Positions 1 to 8,208 of a stretch of 64,000 nucleotides of DNA are shown piece after piece. The translations under genes and the position numbers were made by a program. The stretch covers positions 186,001 to 250,000 of the forward strand of contig NZ_FQVI01000002.1 of assembly GCF_900129135.1 (NCBI RefSeq), read 5' to 3'. How positions within the stretch are numbered: the first letter of the stretch is position 1; each line of letters starts with the position of its first letter. This DNA is from Lactonifactor longoviformis DSM 17459 (lineage in GTDB: Bacteria; Bacillota; Clostridia; Lachnospirales; Lachnospiraceae). Below the pieces are notes generated by a model. That model did no database searches. It saw only the letters and a list, made by a program, of their open reading frames with translations, and was not told the DNA's origin.

Positions 1-317
1 TATGCGATTCTCTCTCCGAGTCCGGAGTCTTTTACCGCACCTGCAATCAGATATGCACCGATAATCAAAAACATAGTAGGACCGATCCAGGATTTGAATA
101 CGAGAGCCGGCTCCGCTACTTTAAATATTACCAGTGCCATTAAATAGATACCGCCTACATATCCGGACTGTGCAACCTGGGTTGCCCACCAGACAACGGT
201 CATAAGTGTTAAGGCCAAGCAGGTCTGACCTGCCGGTTCAATTCCCTTTAAGGGAAGGAAATAAATAATTACCGCAACTGCAATACCTAGAAAAAAACCT
301 ATTCTTTTCTTATTCAT
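1..317 (-). CDS. SLC13/DASS-type anion permease, partial
   Basis: Only the N-terminal 105 codons are present; the gene runs off the left edge. The start is the ATG whose complement is at 315-317, preceded by an AGAGGGGT-like ribosome site. The protein opens with a lysine-rich stretch (MNKKRIG), then a hydrophobic helix, then the PLKG...QTCLALT..VVWWATQ region and a second helix, as in the divalent anion:Na+ symporter and related permease families. These move di- or tricarboxylates or other organic anions. It is the third gene after ubiD and the D subunit on the same strand, so it probably imports the aromatic acid or a related carboxylate; that role is inferred from position. Family call fairly sure, substrate unknown. 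Confidence 0.7.
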   Translation of the reverse strand, partial: MNKKRIGFFLGIAVAVIIYFLPLKGIEPAGQTCLALTLMTVVWWATQVAQSGYVGGIYLMALVIFKVAEPALVFKSWIGPTMFLIIGAYLIAGAVKDSGLGERIA

Positions 318-403
318 TCGCTGTTACCCCTCTTTGCTCTTATTATGAATCTCCACGCGGACCATGCAGTCTGGTCCGGCACGGAGATTCTTTTGCTCAG
401 GTT

Positions 404-610
404 TTATTTATCTAATGGTGGTACAGGTGGAATAACCTGCATATGAGCGATCTTTTCATCGTCCAGTTTAAATTTATCATGAATGTTCGGTGTCTCTGTA
501 GATCTCCAGGAATAGTAGCACTTATCACATAAATACACTTCCCAGGCATTTCCTACGGGAGAGTCAACCATTTTTCTTACTTTATCACTATCACAACGCG
601 GACACTTCAT
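404..610 (-). CDS. Hydroxyarylic acid decarboxylase subunit D (VdcD/BsdD-like)
   Basis: A 68-residue protein with a zinc-ribbon-like arrangement: CPRC at residues 3-6 and CDKC near residues 28-31, followed by YYSWRSTE. This matches the small D subunit of the reversible non-oxidative hydroxyarylic acid decarboxylases (VdcBCD, BsdBCD), which accompanies the UbiD-type C subunit. It starts with ATG behind AAGGAGG, 17 bases after the ubiD stop, so the two are co-transcribed. The B subunit (UbiX-type flavin prenyltransferase) is not seen here and could lie beyond the left edge or elsewhere in the genome. Confidence 0.85.
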   Translation of the reverse strand: MKCPRCDSDKVRKMVDSPVGNAWEVYLCDKCYYSWRSTETPNIHDKFKLDDEKIAHMQVIPPVPPLDK

Positions 611-627
611 GTTCCATTACCTCCTTA

Positions 628-2055
628 TTATTTAAACATGCTGCGGATAATTTTTTCCCATTCTTCTGTCTTTGCAGGCGGCTCCAGCAATTCTACTTCT
701 CTTGGATTTGGTTCCGGAGCTACCGGTGTGGTTGCATCTATAATCATCTTCGTATGCATACCTGCGGGTACAGAAGATGGATCCAGAGGCATACCCGGGC
801 AGTTAGGAATAATAGCCACATCTTTGTCTGGTTTTACTCTAGTGGTCAATGCCCACATTACCTGCTCTAAATTAAATGGATCTACAAATTCGTCTACTAC
901 AATTACAACCTTGGAGTAAGGCATTCCATGAGGTGTGGACAAGAGACGGAAAGCAACGCCTTTTCCGTATCCGCCGTAACGGCATTTTGTGGAAATGATA
1001 ACCCCCATGCCGTGGGTATACATAGCATTTACAGCTACAACCTCAGGGATACTTTCTTTAATCTGTTTGTAGAGAGGTACGGATGTATTCAGAGCCATCA
1101 GGTAATCAATCTCTGTCCACGGAATTCCCAGATACAGGTTTTCGAAAATAGGATTTGTCCTGTGGGTAACTCTCTCAATACGCACTACACACTGCTGACG
1201 GCAGCCGGAGTAGGATCCCGGGAATTCTCCGAAGGGGCCTTCTACCTCACGTACACGCGGTTCAATGTATCCTTCCAGAACCACCTCTGAGCCGGCAGGA
1301 ACGTACAGATGATCATATAAATCTGACTTAACAATATCCGTAGGAACGCCGTCCTGCAGAGCGCCAACAAATTCATACTCATTCTGGGTATATCCAATCG
1401 GTGTGGAGGCCATGAATGTAACTAATGGGCTGTTTCCAAGTGTAATAGCGATTGGAAGTTTTTCATTCTTCCTCTCAGCCTTTTCCAGCTGAACTGCGAT
1501 ATCATGGAATGCCAGTGCCTGGATTCCCACACGGTCCTTATCTTTAACCTGGATGCGGTATGTACCTACATTCATCTTGTCAAAGTTCCCTGGCTCTTCC
1601 GGATCTGCTGTAACAACAGATGCTTTGGAAAGGAAAAATCCGGAGTCCTGGTCATTAATTCTGTAGAGCGGAAGAATCTCGAACAGGTTGATGTCCTTAT
1701 CCACTACGTTCTCTTTACAGGGAGCTTCTTCTCTGGAAACAATATTGGGCTCTACCGGGAACTTATCCCATCTGCGGTTCAGTTCAAAGAACTGCTCCTT
1801 TGTGGGGGTATCCTTTGGCATGCCTAACATTAACGCATGATTCGCCCAGGAACCATGAACGTTTGTCACTACGGAATATTTGTAACCGTTTACCTTTTCA
1901 AATAAAACTGCAGGACCATTCTTGATGTTAGCGGCTGCACGGCCAGCAGAAGCGATATCCGGCTCCGGCATAACCTCATCTTTGATACGGACTAACTGTC
2001 CTTCTTCTTCCAGAGTCTCTAAAAAACTCCTTAAATCCTTGTAAACTTTAGCCAC
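628..2055 (-). CDS. UbiD-family prenyl-FMN decarboxylase (C subunit)
   Basis: 475 residues, normal for the family. UbiD enzymes decarboxylate (or carboxylate) aromatic and unsaturated acids with prenylated FMN made by UbiX. Visible signatures are the TYRIQ stretch near residue 165 with the conserved active-site arginine and the EGPFGEFPG motif near residues 272-280 that carries the conserved glutamates. The start is GTG at 2055, chosen because AAAGGAGGAATTGAA precedes it and no ATG gives a better N-terminus. With the D subunit downstream and a divergent LysR gene, it most resembles vanillate/4-hydroxybenzoate/gallate-type decarboxylases. The exact substrate cannot be read from the sequence. 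Confidence 0.9.
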   Translation of the reverse strand: MAKVYKDLRSFLETLEEEGQLVRIKDEVMPEPDIASAGRAAANIKNGPAVLFEKVNGYKYSVVTNVHGSWANHALMLGMPKDTPTKEQFFELNRRWDKFPVEPNIVSREEAPCKENVVDKDINLFEILPLYRINDQDSGFFLSKASVVTADPEEPGNFDKMNVGTYRIQVKDKDRVGIQALAFHDIAVQLEKAERKNEKLPIAITLGNSPLVTFMASTPIGYTQNEYEFVGALQDGVPTDIVKSDLYDHLYVPAGSEVVLEGYIEPRVREVEGPFGEFPGSYSGCRQQCVVRIERVTHRTNPIFENLYLGIPWTEIDYLMALNTSVPLYKQIKESIPEVVAVNAMYTHGMGVIISTKCRYGGYGKGVAFRLLSTPHGMPYSKVVIVVDEFVDPFNLEQVMWALTTRVKPDKDVAIIPNCPGMPLDPSSVPAGMHTKMIIDATTPVAPEPNPREVELLEPPAKTEEWEKIIRSMFK

Positions 2056-2080
2056 TTCAATTCCTCCTTTTACCTATTTT

Positions 2081-2173
2081 TTGTGCACTTTTTATTTCTA
2101 TACTTTTTAGCTGTGCACTTTTTCACTCTTTTGACGACACTCTAAGTATATCACCAGAGGTTTTTGTGCACAA
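2081..2173 (-). promoter_or_regulatory. ubiD promoter with three GTGCAC sites
   Basis: On the minus strand TTGTGC (2168-2173), a 17-bp spacer and TATACT (2145-2150) form a promoter toward ubiD. Three palindromic GTGCAC hexamers lie at 2083-2088, 2113-2118 and 2166-2171. The last overlaps the -35 box, and the first two share GTGCACTTTTT. Spacings of 30 and 53 bp keep them on roughly one helix face. They are likely sites for the divergent LysR protein, which is an inference. Confidence 0.55.
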
Positions 2174-2348
2174 TTCACTTTCATCACCTGGCCATTCCAA
2201 AACGGAATTGCCTAATTAGACAATAAATAGAAATAATCACTTAAAATAGCAAAAAGCAGTGGAAATTTCCAGGGAAAGCTGTAAAATAGAAAGGATAAGA
2301 TATATGTATACTACCTTTACATATATAGAAAGAATGGGGGAATGGAAG

Positions 2349-3251
2349 ATGACAATTGCTCAGGTTAAGAATTTTTTAGCGATTTTGGAATTTGGGGGAT
2401 TCTCTGCCGCCGCTGATGAGATGTATATTTCTCAGTCATCTTTGTCAAAACAGATCAAGGCTTTGGAAACAGAACTGGGATTGGAGCTATTTGTCCGCTC
2501 CAACAATAAAGTCTCTCTGACACCGGCGGGAGAAATCTATTTAAAATACGCACAGAAATTTAACCGTACCTACACAGAATTGATGACAAAAATGTCCTAT
2601 CTGCAGAAAGATGCGGCTTCAGAGACCGTCTACTTCGGGACTCTCCCGCTGATGCAGGATTATCACATTGCCCAGCAGCTTGCTACTTTTCAGGACGCCA
2701 TGCATACCATACAGATTAACATTACCGAGGCAAATCAATCCGAGCTTCTCAAACTCCTTGATAACGGAAAAATTGATCTTTCTATCCTGCGGCTGAATTA
2801 TCTTGTTTCGGATCAATACCAGTACTGTCCCATTCAGGAAGACAAATTTACCCTTGTCTGCTCCAAAAAAAATGGACAAAAGCTAAAAGGGCGTCCCCTG
2901 ACGCTGAATGAACTCAGAGAATCTCCATTTGTTGTTCTGAGTCATGAGTCCGATATTTACCACCTCTGCCTGGATCAGTTCGCAAGGGCAGGGTTTCAGC
3001 CTAACATTGCCTTTACCACTTCAAGGCACCTCTATCTTTTGAATATGGTAGACGCAGGGCTCGGATTTACCATACTTCCCAAAGATATGGTGAATACAGA
3101 ACTCTTTCCCAATCTGGAGTGTATACCATTCGAGGAAGCGATGACAACAACCATTGGGATCGTGAAGCTGAAACATGGGGAAATCTCACATCAGGCAGAT
3201 CTTCTGTATCATTATTTCATCGATACGGGACTTACACCTACCAGAGGTTAA
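2349..3251 (+). CDS. LysR-family transcriptional regulator (aromatic acid locus)
   Basis: A 300-residue LysR protein. The winged helix-turn-helix occupies residues 1-60 (AQVKNFLAILEFGGFSAAA followed by SQSSLSKQIKALETELG), then a two-lobe effector-binding domain. I place the start at the ATG at 2349, behind GGGGGAATGGAAG, because it begins directly with the conserved helix; an upstream in-frame extension to 2259 has no family counterpart. It is divergent from ubiD, across about 290 bp containing three GTGCAC boxes, so it probably activates the decarboxylase genes in response to the aromatic acid. The effector is not identified. Confidence 0.9.
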   Translation: MTIAQVKNFLAILEFGGFSAAADEMYISQSSLSKQIKALETELGLELFVRSNNKVSLTPAGEIYLKYAQKFNRTYTELMTKMSYLQKDAASETVYFGTLPLMQDYHIAQQLATFQDAMHTIQINITEANQSELLKLLDNGKIDLSILRLNYLVSDQYQYCPIQEDKFTLVCSKKNGQKLKGRPLTLNELRESPFVVLSHESDIYHLCLDQFARAGFQPNIAFTTSRHLYLLNMVDAGLGFTILPKDMVNTELFPNLECIPFEEAMTTTIGIVKLKHGEISHQADLLYHYFIDTGLTPTRG

Positions 3252-3262
3252 ACGCTAAAAAG

Positions 3263-3294
3263 GGGACGTGTTCTTTCTAGAAAGAACACGTCCC
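3263..3294. terminator. Perfect 32-bp palindrome, terminator for idi; repeated element
   Basis: A perfect 32-bp palindrome whose arms read GGGACGTGTTCTTTCT and its complement. Toward the minus strand it is followed by a T5 run (3257-3261), so it can end the idi transcript. A near copy occurs at 30511-30544, and both copies lie close to a GGGGACAGG block, here at 3329-3338 on the minus strand. Confidence 0.75.
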
Positions 3295-3339
3295 AAAATA
3301 GGTTTGGGGTGTCCCAGATTGGAACTGCCCTGTCCCCTT

Positions 3340-3849
3340 TTATATTCTCTTTACCACTTCCGGAGCACAGATCAGAAACCACGGTGTATATTTCTGTGGA
3401 TTCTCCCTCATATCCTGCAGTAGTTCTTCTTTCTCCACCCACGCTGCCTCTTCTGCCTCCTCGGGATTCAGCTCAAAGGTTCCTCTGTATTCACCGATGA
3501 TTACATGATCGTATTCAAACTCTGTCACCCCGTAAGGAAAACTGTAATAGTACACAAAGGAATGGATCTCCTCCAAATCCCCTGCTGTAATTTTCATTTC
3601 CTCCCAGAGTCTTCGCCTGGCGGCTTCCAGGGTTTCCTCTCCCGGACGGGGATGGGAGCAGCAGGTGTTCGTCCAGAGTCCTCCGCAGTGGTATTTGTCT
3701 TTTGCTCTTTTTTGCAGCAGGATTCTGCCGTCTCTGTGCAGGAAGACGGAAAACGCCCTGTGAAGATTCGGTGATGCGTGGGCCTCGCTTTTGTTCATCT
3801 CCCCAATGGGGTTATCTTTATAATCTACTACTATTACCTTCGGTTCCAT
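3340..3849 (-). CDS. idi: Isopentenyl-diphosphate delta-isomerase, type I
   Basis: 169 residues, typical for type I Idi, a cytoplasmic metal-dependent Nudix-fold enzyme that interconverts isopentenyl and dimethylallyl diphosphate. Visible motifs are the metal-site histidines in the N-terminal third (HASPNLHRAF), NTCCSHP with the catalytic cysteine near residue 65, the Nudix-like E.AARRRLWEEM helix, and EYDHV with the catalytic glutamates near residues 112-114. It lies 45 bases downstream of a flavoprotein gene on the same strand and probably shares its transcript. ispG elsewhere in the window (49045-50100) indicates the MEP pathway supplies its substrate. Confidence 0.93.
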   Translation of the reverse strand: MEPKVIVVDYKDNPIGEMNKSEAHASPNLHRAFSVFLHRDGRILLQKRAKDKYHCGGLWTNTCCSHPRPGEETLEAARRRLWEEMKITAGDLEEIHSFVYYYSFPYGVTEFEYDHVIIGEYRGTFELNPEEAEEAAWVEKEELLQDMRENPQKYTPWFLICAPEVVKRI

Positions 3850-3894
3850 ACTGTCTCTCCTCCCATATCTTTTTCTTGATTATATGATATGGTT

Positions 3895-5187
3895 TCAGGA
3901 AACACAATCCTTTTTTCCGCTGTGGGAAAAATACCGGGAGAATCCGGCTTCCTCTACCCTTTTTTGAATCAAAGCCGTATCTGTGGTATAAAGCCCTTTC
4001 TCCTTCATCCTCTGGAAATAAAAGGATCCGGAAAATGTATATTTTCTCTCCATCCCCTCCGGGGTATCCATTTCTTGCTTTACATAAGAAATGATATCGC
4101 CGATTGCCAGCGTATCAGGCAGTATAATCTGCTGCTTACCCTGTATTCTCCTTACACAGTTATGCCCTGCCAGAACGCCTGTTACGATGGCCTCTGTATG
4201 TCCAACAAGAAGGCCTGATTTTTCTCCGGCACAATAGAGATTATCAACCCCCTCTACGTTCAGTGTATTGTCCCTTGGAGCCATAGCAAAGTAACGCATT
4301 GAATTTCCTTTTCCCCCCGCATAAGGATCTTCATATCTGGCATTCTCAAACCCCGGAATCTTCTGCAGCTTTTCCAGCGGAAAGTAAGGCGTCATCAGCT
4401 TTCCGTGCCCTGTATCCAATAGTACCAGATTTTCCCGAAACTCCGGAAGCGCGTACTGCTGGCAAGATTTTTTCTCAAGATGATCCTCTACCAGTTCTGG
4501 GGGAACGGGCACAACAGCGACCCCATCTCTTCCAAGGCGCTCCTGTATCTCCAAAGAAAGGGATTCTTTATAAAGCTTACAGGAACCGCTCATAGAGCCC
4601 ACAGCCCCTCCTGGCCTTCGTCCCATCTTCTCCTGTACTCCGGCCAGACTGGTAAGGGATACTCTCCCTCCAAAACTTGGACAGCGAAGAATGCACATAG
4701 CGCATCCATTGCCGTATTTGCTGCAATTGTTCATTGGCCCGGCAGTTCCTGTTGCATCTACAAATCCGTCCCCGCTGTAGCAATTCCCTTCCGCATCCGT
4801 AACGTTTATCATCCGCCTGTCCTTCATCTGTGCATGGAGAACCCTGCTTTTAGTATAAATATGAATCCCCATCTCTTTTAAAAAACGAAATACTGCCCCC
4901 GATATCTTTCCGATATCATATAAGTCCCCGTGCTCATGCCCCGGAAAGCTGATATGCTTGTGCTTCAGGTTCTCTTCAATCACCTGGAAAAGTTCACCCC
5001 CTCCCATGGCAATCATTTCCTCTGCCGCTGTAAATCTTCCGTTATTGCGCATGATTCCCCCTACCAAACCGGTTCCCAGGAGCATGTCTGTCCGCTCCAG
5101 GAGAGTTACATCCGCTCCTTCTTTTTTGGCCTGAACAGCCGCGGCGCATCCAGACCATCCGCCCCCGGCGATGATTACTCTATCCAT
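3895..5187 (-). CDS. FAD-dependent oxidoreductase, TrmFO/GidA-like
   Basis: 430 residues from the ATG at 5187, chosen because AGGAGGAGAAAAGAT precedes it and the next residues form the dinucleotide-binding motif (VIIAGGGWSGCAAA). A second FAD contact (NLYCAGEKSGLLVGHTEA) lies in the C-terminal third. In the middle it carries SKYGNGCAMCILRCPSFGG, closely resembling the TrmFO/GidA segment. It is too short for MnmG and lacks a recognisable full TrmFO C-terminus, so it may be a paralogue with a different substrate. Its place between a threonine aldolase and idi does not reveal a pathway. Confidence 0.75.
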   Translation of the reverse strand: MDRVIIAGGGWSGCAAAVQAKKEGADVTLLERTDMLLGTGLVGGIMRNNGRFTAAEEMIAMGGGELFQVIEENLKHKHISFPGHEHGDLYDIGKISGAVFRFLKEMGIHIYTKSRVLHAQMKDRRMINVTDAEGNCYSGDGFVDATGTAGPMNNCSKYGNGCAMCILRCPSFGGRVSLTSLAGVQEKMGRRPGGAVGSMSGSCKLYKESLSLEIQERLGRDGVAVVPVPPELVEDHLEKKSCQQYALPEFRENLVLLDTGHGKLMTPYFPLEKLQKIPGFENARYEDPYAGGKGNSMRYFAMAPRDNTLNVEGVDNLYCAGEKSGLLVGHTEAIVTGVLAGHNCVRRIQGKQQIILPDTLAIGDIISYVKQEMDTPEGMERKYTFSGSFYFQRMKEKGLYTTDTALIQKRVEEAGFSRYFSHSGKKDCVS

Positions 5188-5257
5188 ATCTTTTCTCCTC
5201 CTGTTACTTATCATGGTACGCCGTTATAAGAAAAGATATTCCCTCCTGCCCTGAAAA

Positions 5258-6292
5258 TCAGAGCTGTTCCAGGGCTTCGATTAGAATATCCACCATTTCC
5301 TCTGTACTGGCCCAGCTTGTGCAGATACGCATAGCGCTTCTCTCCTCGTCTACTTTCTCCCAGAAAGAAAGATTAAACTCTTTCTCCAGTTTTTTTATCT
5401 GATCCTTTGTGAAAATGGGAAAGATCTGGTTTGTTGTTGTCTCAAATAGAAAGGAAAATCCCAGCCTGACACAGGCCTCTCGTATCTTGTCTGCCATCTC
5501 ATTGGCGTGCCGTGCGATCTCAAAATAGACTCTGTCCTGAAACAGTGCGACAAATTGAATCCCCAAGAGGCGCCCTTTTGCCAGCATACCGCCTTTTTGT
5601 TTTATAAGATAGCGAAAATCCTCTCGAAGAAGTGGATTAGCAATAACCAGTGCCTCCCCAAAAAGTGCCCCCTGCTTGGTGCCCCCGATATAAAAAATGT
5701 CACACAGTCTTGCAAGATCCGGGAGACTTAAGGTATTGCCTTTTGCACACAGGCCATATCCCAGTCTGGCCCCGTCCAGATAGAGAATCAGACCGCATCT
5801 GCGGCAGACGCTGCTGATCTCCTCTAGTTCATTTAAGGAGTACAGCGTCCCGTATTCTGTAGGATAAGAAATATATACCATCTTGGGCTGAACCATATGT
5901 TCATGTACCTCGTCCTCCCAGTGTCCTCTCCACACTTCTTCTATCTGCTCTCCAGATATCTTACCCGCCTTTGAGGGGACTGGGATCACCCTGTGCCCGC
6001 AGGCCTCGATTGCTCCAGTCTCATGTACCTGAATGTGCCCGCTGTCAGGACAGATCACACCCTGATGAGGTCTCAGGACAGAAGAAATTGCCGTTGTATT
6101 AGTCTGAGTACCTCCTACCAAAAAATGAACTTCTGCTTCTGGTGCATGACACTGTTCTAAAATCAGCTCCCGTGCCCTCTCACAGTAAGGATCCAACCCA
6201 TACCCTACTGTCTGCTCCATGTTGGTTTCCTCCAGCATATGCAAAATAGACGGATGCGCGCCTTCATTGTAATCACAGTTAAAATAAATCAC
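5258..6292 (-). CDS. Low-specificity L-threonine aldolase (beta-eliminating lyase family)
   Basis: 344 residues, usual for PLP-dependent threonine aldolases that split L-threonine or allo-threonine into glycine and acetaldehyde. The fold-type I pattern is clear: FLVGGTQTN near the phosphate-binding loop, HETGA, the LYLDGARLG aspartate that holds the pyridine nitrogen, and FYIGGTKQG with the PLP lysine. I start at GTG 6292, eight bases after GGGAGG; the preceding in-frame codons overlap the promoter and match no family member. A minus-strand promoter lies just upstream. Confidence 0.87.
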   Translation of the reverse strand: MIYFNCDYNEGAHPSILHMLEETNMEQTVGYGLDPYCERARELILEQCHAPEAEVHFLVGGTQTNTTAISSVLRPHQGVICPDSGHIQVHETGAIEACGHRVIPVPSKAGKISGEQIEEVWRGHWEDEVHEHMVQPKMVYISYPTEYGTLYSLNELEEISSVCRRCGLILYLDGARLGYGLCAKGNTLSLPDLARLCDIFYIGGTKQGALFGEALVIANPLLREDFRYLIKQKGGMLAKGRLLGIQFVALFQDRVYFEIARHANEMADKIREACVRLGFSFLFETTTNQIFPIFTKDQIKKLEKEFNLSFWEKVDEERSAMRICTSWASTEEMVDILIEALEQL

Positions 6293-6334
6293 CGTTTTTG
6301 CCTCCCGTACAGTTTTCTTTTTTCTGCTCCTATG

Positions 6335-6363
6335 ATTATAACAGAATTGCACCGCAGATCCAA
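6335..6363 (-). promoter_or_regulatory. Promoter for the threonine aldolase gene
   Basis: On the minus strand TTGGAT (6358-6363), 17 bp, then a perfect TATAAT (6335-6340). It lies about 40 bp upstream of the GTG start at 6292, back to back with the hscC promoter. Confidence 0.6.
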
Positions 6364-6376
6364 TCAGCATACGTAA

Positions 6377-6405
6377 TTGCATCCCCCAGTAGAGTGTAGT
6401 AGAAT
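6377..6405 (+). promoter_or_regulatory. Promoter for the hscC operon
   Basis: TTGCAT (6377-6382), 17 bp, TAGAAT (6400-6405) on the plus strand, about 45 bp before the hscC start. A 15-bp palindrome follows at the expected transcription start. Confidence 0.5.
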
Positions 6406-6414
6406 GAGGGTATG

Positions 6415-6429
6415 ATGGAATCATTCCAT
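6415..6429. promoter_or_regulatory. 15-bp palindrome at the hscC transcription start
   Basis: ATGGAATCATTCCAT is a perfect inverted repeat around one base, about 10 bp after the predicted -10 box of hscC. Its position suits a repressor operator; no regulator is identified. Confidence 0.4.
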
Positions 6430-6450
6430 AACAATTAGGGAGGTTATTCT

Positions 6451-8208
6451 ATGGCTATTGCAGGAATCGATCTTGGGACCACTAATTCCCTGATCAGCAT
6501 ATACAAAGACGGTCATTGTGTCTTGATACCTAATCAATTTCACAAAACACTCACCCCCTCCGTAGTATCTCTTGATGAAAAAGGAGAGCTTCTGGTGGGT
6601 CAGATTGCCAGGGAACGTCTCATTACACATCCGGAACGTACTGCTTTCAGTTTTAAACGTCTCATGGGACAAAAGGAGAGCTGCCATCTGGGAGAAAAAA
6701 CATATCTTCCGGAGGAGCTAAGCGCCTTTGTGATCCGACAGCTTCTCAAGGATGCTGAAGCCTATCTTGGAGAGGCAGTGGAAGAAGTGGTAATCAGTGT
6801 TCCCGCTTATTTTACAGATGAACAGCGGGTGGCCACAAAACGAGCCGGAGCTCTGGCCGGTGTCAAAGCAGAGCGAATCATCAACGAACCCAGTGCTGCC
6901 GCTCTGGCTGCCAGAATTGAAAAGGGAATTGAAGACGCTGTCTTTCTAGTCTTTGACTTCGGAGGGGGAACTCTGGATGTCTCCGTGGTGGACAGCTTTG
7001 AGAATGTCATCGAAATACTGGCTGTATCCGGGGACAACCATCTGGGAGGAGATGATTTCCAGGATATACTTATGGAGGATTTCTGCAGTGAACATCATTT
7101 AGTACAGGACAAACTGGGAGATCAGAGAGCTGCTCTGCTGAGAAAGCAGGCCCTGCAGTGCAAGCACACCCTCACCGTTCAGGATGAGGCTGAGATGGTT
7201 CTGACGGTTGACGGACAGGAATACCGTTCCTCCTACACGAACCAAAAGCTCCTGGATATCAGCGGCGCTCTTTTCATCAGAATCCAGGAAGTCCTGAGAC
7301 GGGCCATATTGGACAGTAACTGCGGCATCGATGATATCAGTCAGGTAATTATGGTGGGCGGCTCCAGCAAAATGCCTGTAGTACAGGGATTTTTGGAACA
7401 TTTATTCGGATGTAAGCCTTTGACAGATGTACACTGTGACGAAACTGTTGCCAGAGGATGTGCCCTGGCGGCGGCTATGAAGGAACGCAGGGAAGATATC
7501 AAAGAGCTCCTGCTCACCGATATCTGCCCCTTCTCCATAGGCACAGACATCATTAACGAACGGAATTCCCGGGAACCCTTGTTTCAACCGGTCATAGAAC
7601 GCAATTCCACCCTGCCCTGCTCAAAAAAAAGGATATTTTATACTGCCCGGGATTACCAGGGTTCTGTCAGATTCAATATTTACCAGGGCGATTCCTACTA
7701 CGCCAAAGATAACCGGAAGCTGTCTGAACTGAAGCTGTCCGTCCCCCTAAAAAAACAAGGTGAGATATCTATCGAGGTTCGCTTTACTTACGATATCAAC
7801 GGAATCCTACAGGTGGAGGCTTATGTGCCCATGACCCACAGACTGGTACAGAAGGAGATCATCAACAAAGACAGCTATATGAGTGAAGAACAGATTGAGA
7901 AACGGAGAAAAGAACTGAATAGATTAAAAATAGATCCTGCAGAACAGGCAGAAAATAAAATGCTTCTGGCCAGAGGGGAACGGCTCTTTGTAGAGTGCAC
8001 CAATGAACGGCGGGAATACCTCCGCCGCTCTCTGGAGTCTTTCCAGTATACCCTGGCACACGCCTCCAGACGCCAGATAAGGTATGCCAGACTACAGCTG
8101 AAAGAGACTCTTGATGCTTTGGAAACTGCAGATCCCTTCCTGTATCTTTATGAGGAGGAGGAAGACTTTGAAATAGATGAGGATGCATATGAGGAGGGAG
8201 AAGAGTGA
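6451..8208 (+). CDS. hscC: Hsp70-family chaperone, HscC type
   Basis: 585 residues, about 25-40 shorter than DnaK and matching the HscC group. The ATPase signatures are intact: IDLGTTNS near residues 6-13, EPSAAALA near 148, DFGGGTLDVSV near 168-178 and VGGSSKMP near 301-308. A short beta domain (ERNSTLPCSK) and a reduced helical lid end in a very acidic tail. No grpE or hrcA is nearby, so this is a specialised chaperone and not the housekeeping DnaK. The ribosome site is AGGGAGG. The next gene overlaps by 4 bases and encodes its likely J-domain partner. Confidence 0.88.
   Translation: MAIAGIDLGTTNSLISIYKDGHCVLIPNQFHKTLTPSVVSLDEKGELLVGQIARERLITHPERTAFSFKRLMGQKESCHLGEKTYLPEELSAFVIRQLLKDAEAYLGEAVEEVVISVPAYFTDEQRVATKRAGALAGVKAERIINEPSAAALAARIEKGIEDAVFLVFDFGGGTLDVSVVDSFENVIEILAVSGDNHLGGDDFQDILMEDFCSEHHLVQDKLGDQRAALLRKQALQCKHTLTVQDEAEMVLTVDGQEYRSSYTNQKLLDISGALFIRIQEVLRRAILDSNCGIDDISQVIMVGGSSKMPVVQGFLEHLFGCKPLTDVHCDETVARGCALAAAMKERREDIKELLLTDICPFSIGTDIINERNSREPLFQPVIERNSTLPCSKKRIFYTARDYQGSVRFNIYQGDSYYAKDNRKLSELKLSVPLKKQGEISIEVRFTYDINGILQVEAYVPMTHRLVQKEIINKDSYMSEEQIEKRRKELNRLKIDPAEQAENKMLLARGERLFVECTNERREYLRRSLESFQYTLAHASRRQIRYARLQLKETLDALETADPFLYLYEEEEDFEIDEDAYEEGEE

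Noticed and set aside
2259-2348. Longer N-terminus for the LysR protein
   Set aside because: It has no counterpart in the family; a strong ribosome site precedes the ATG at 2349.
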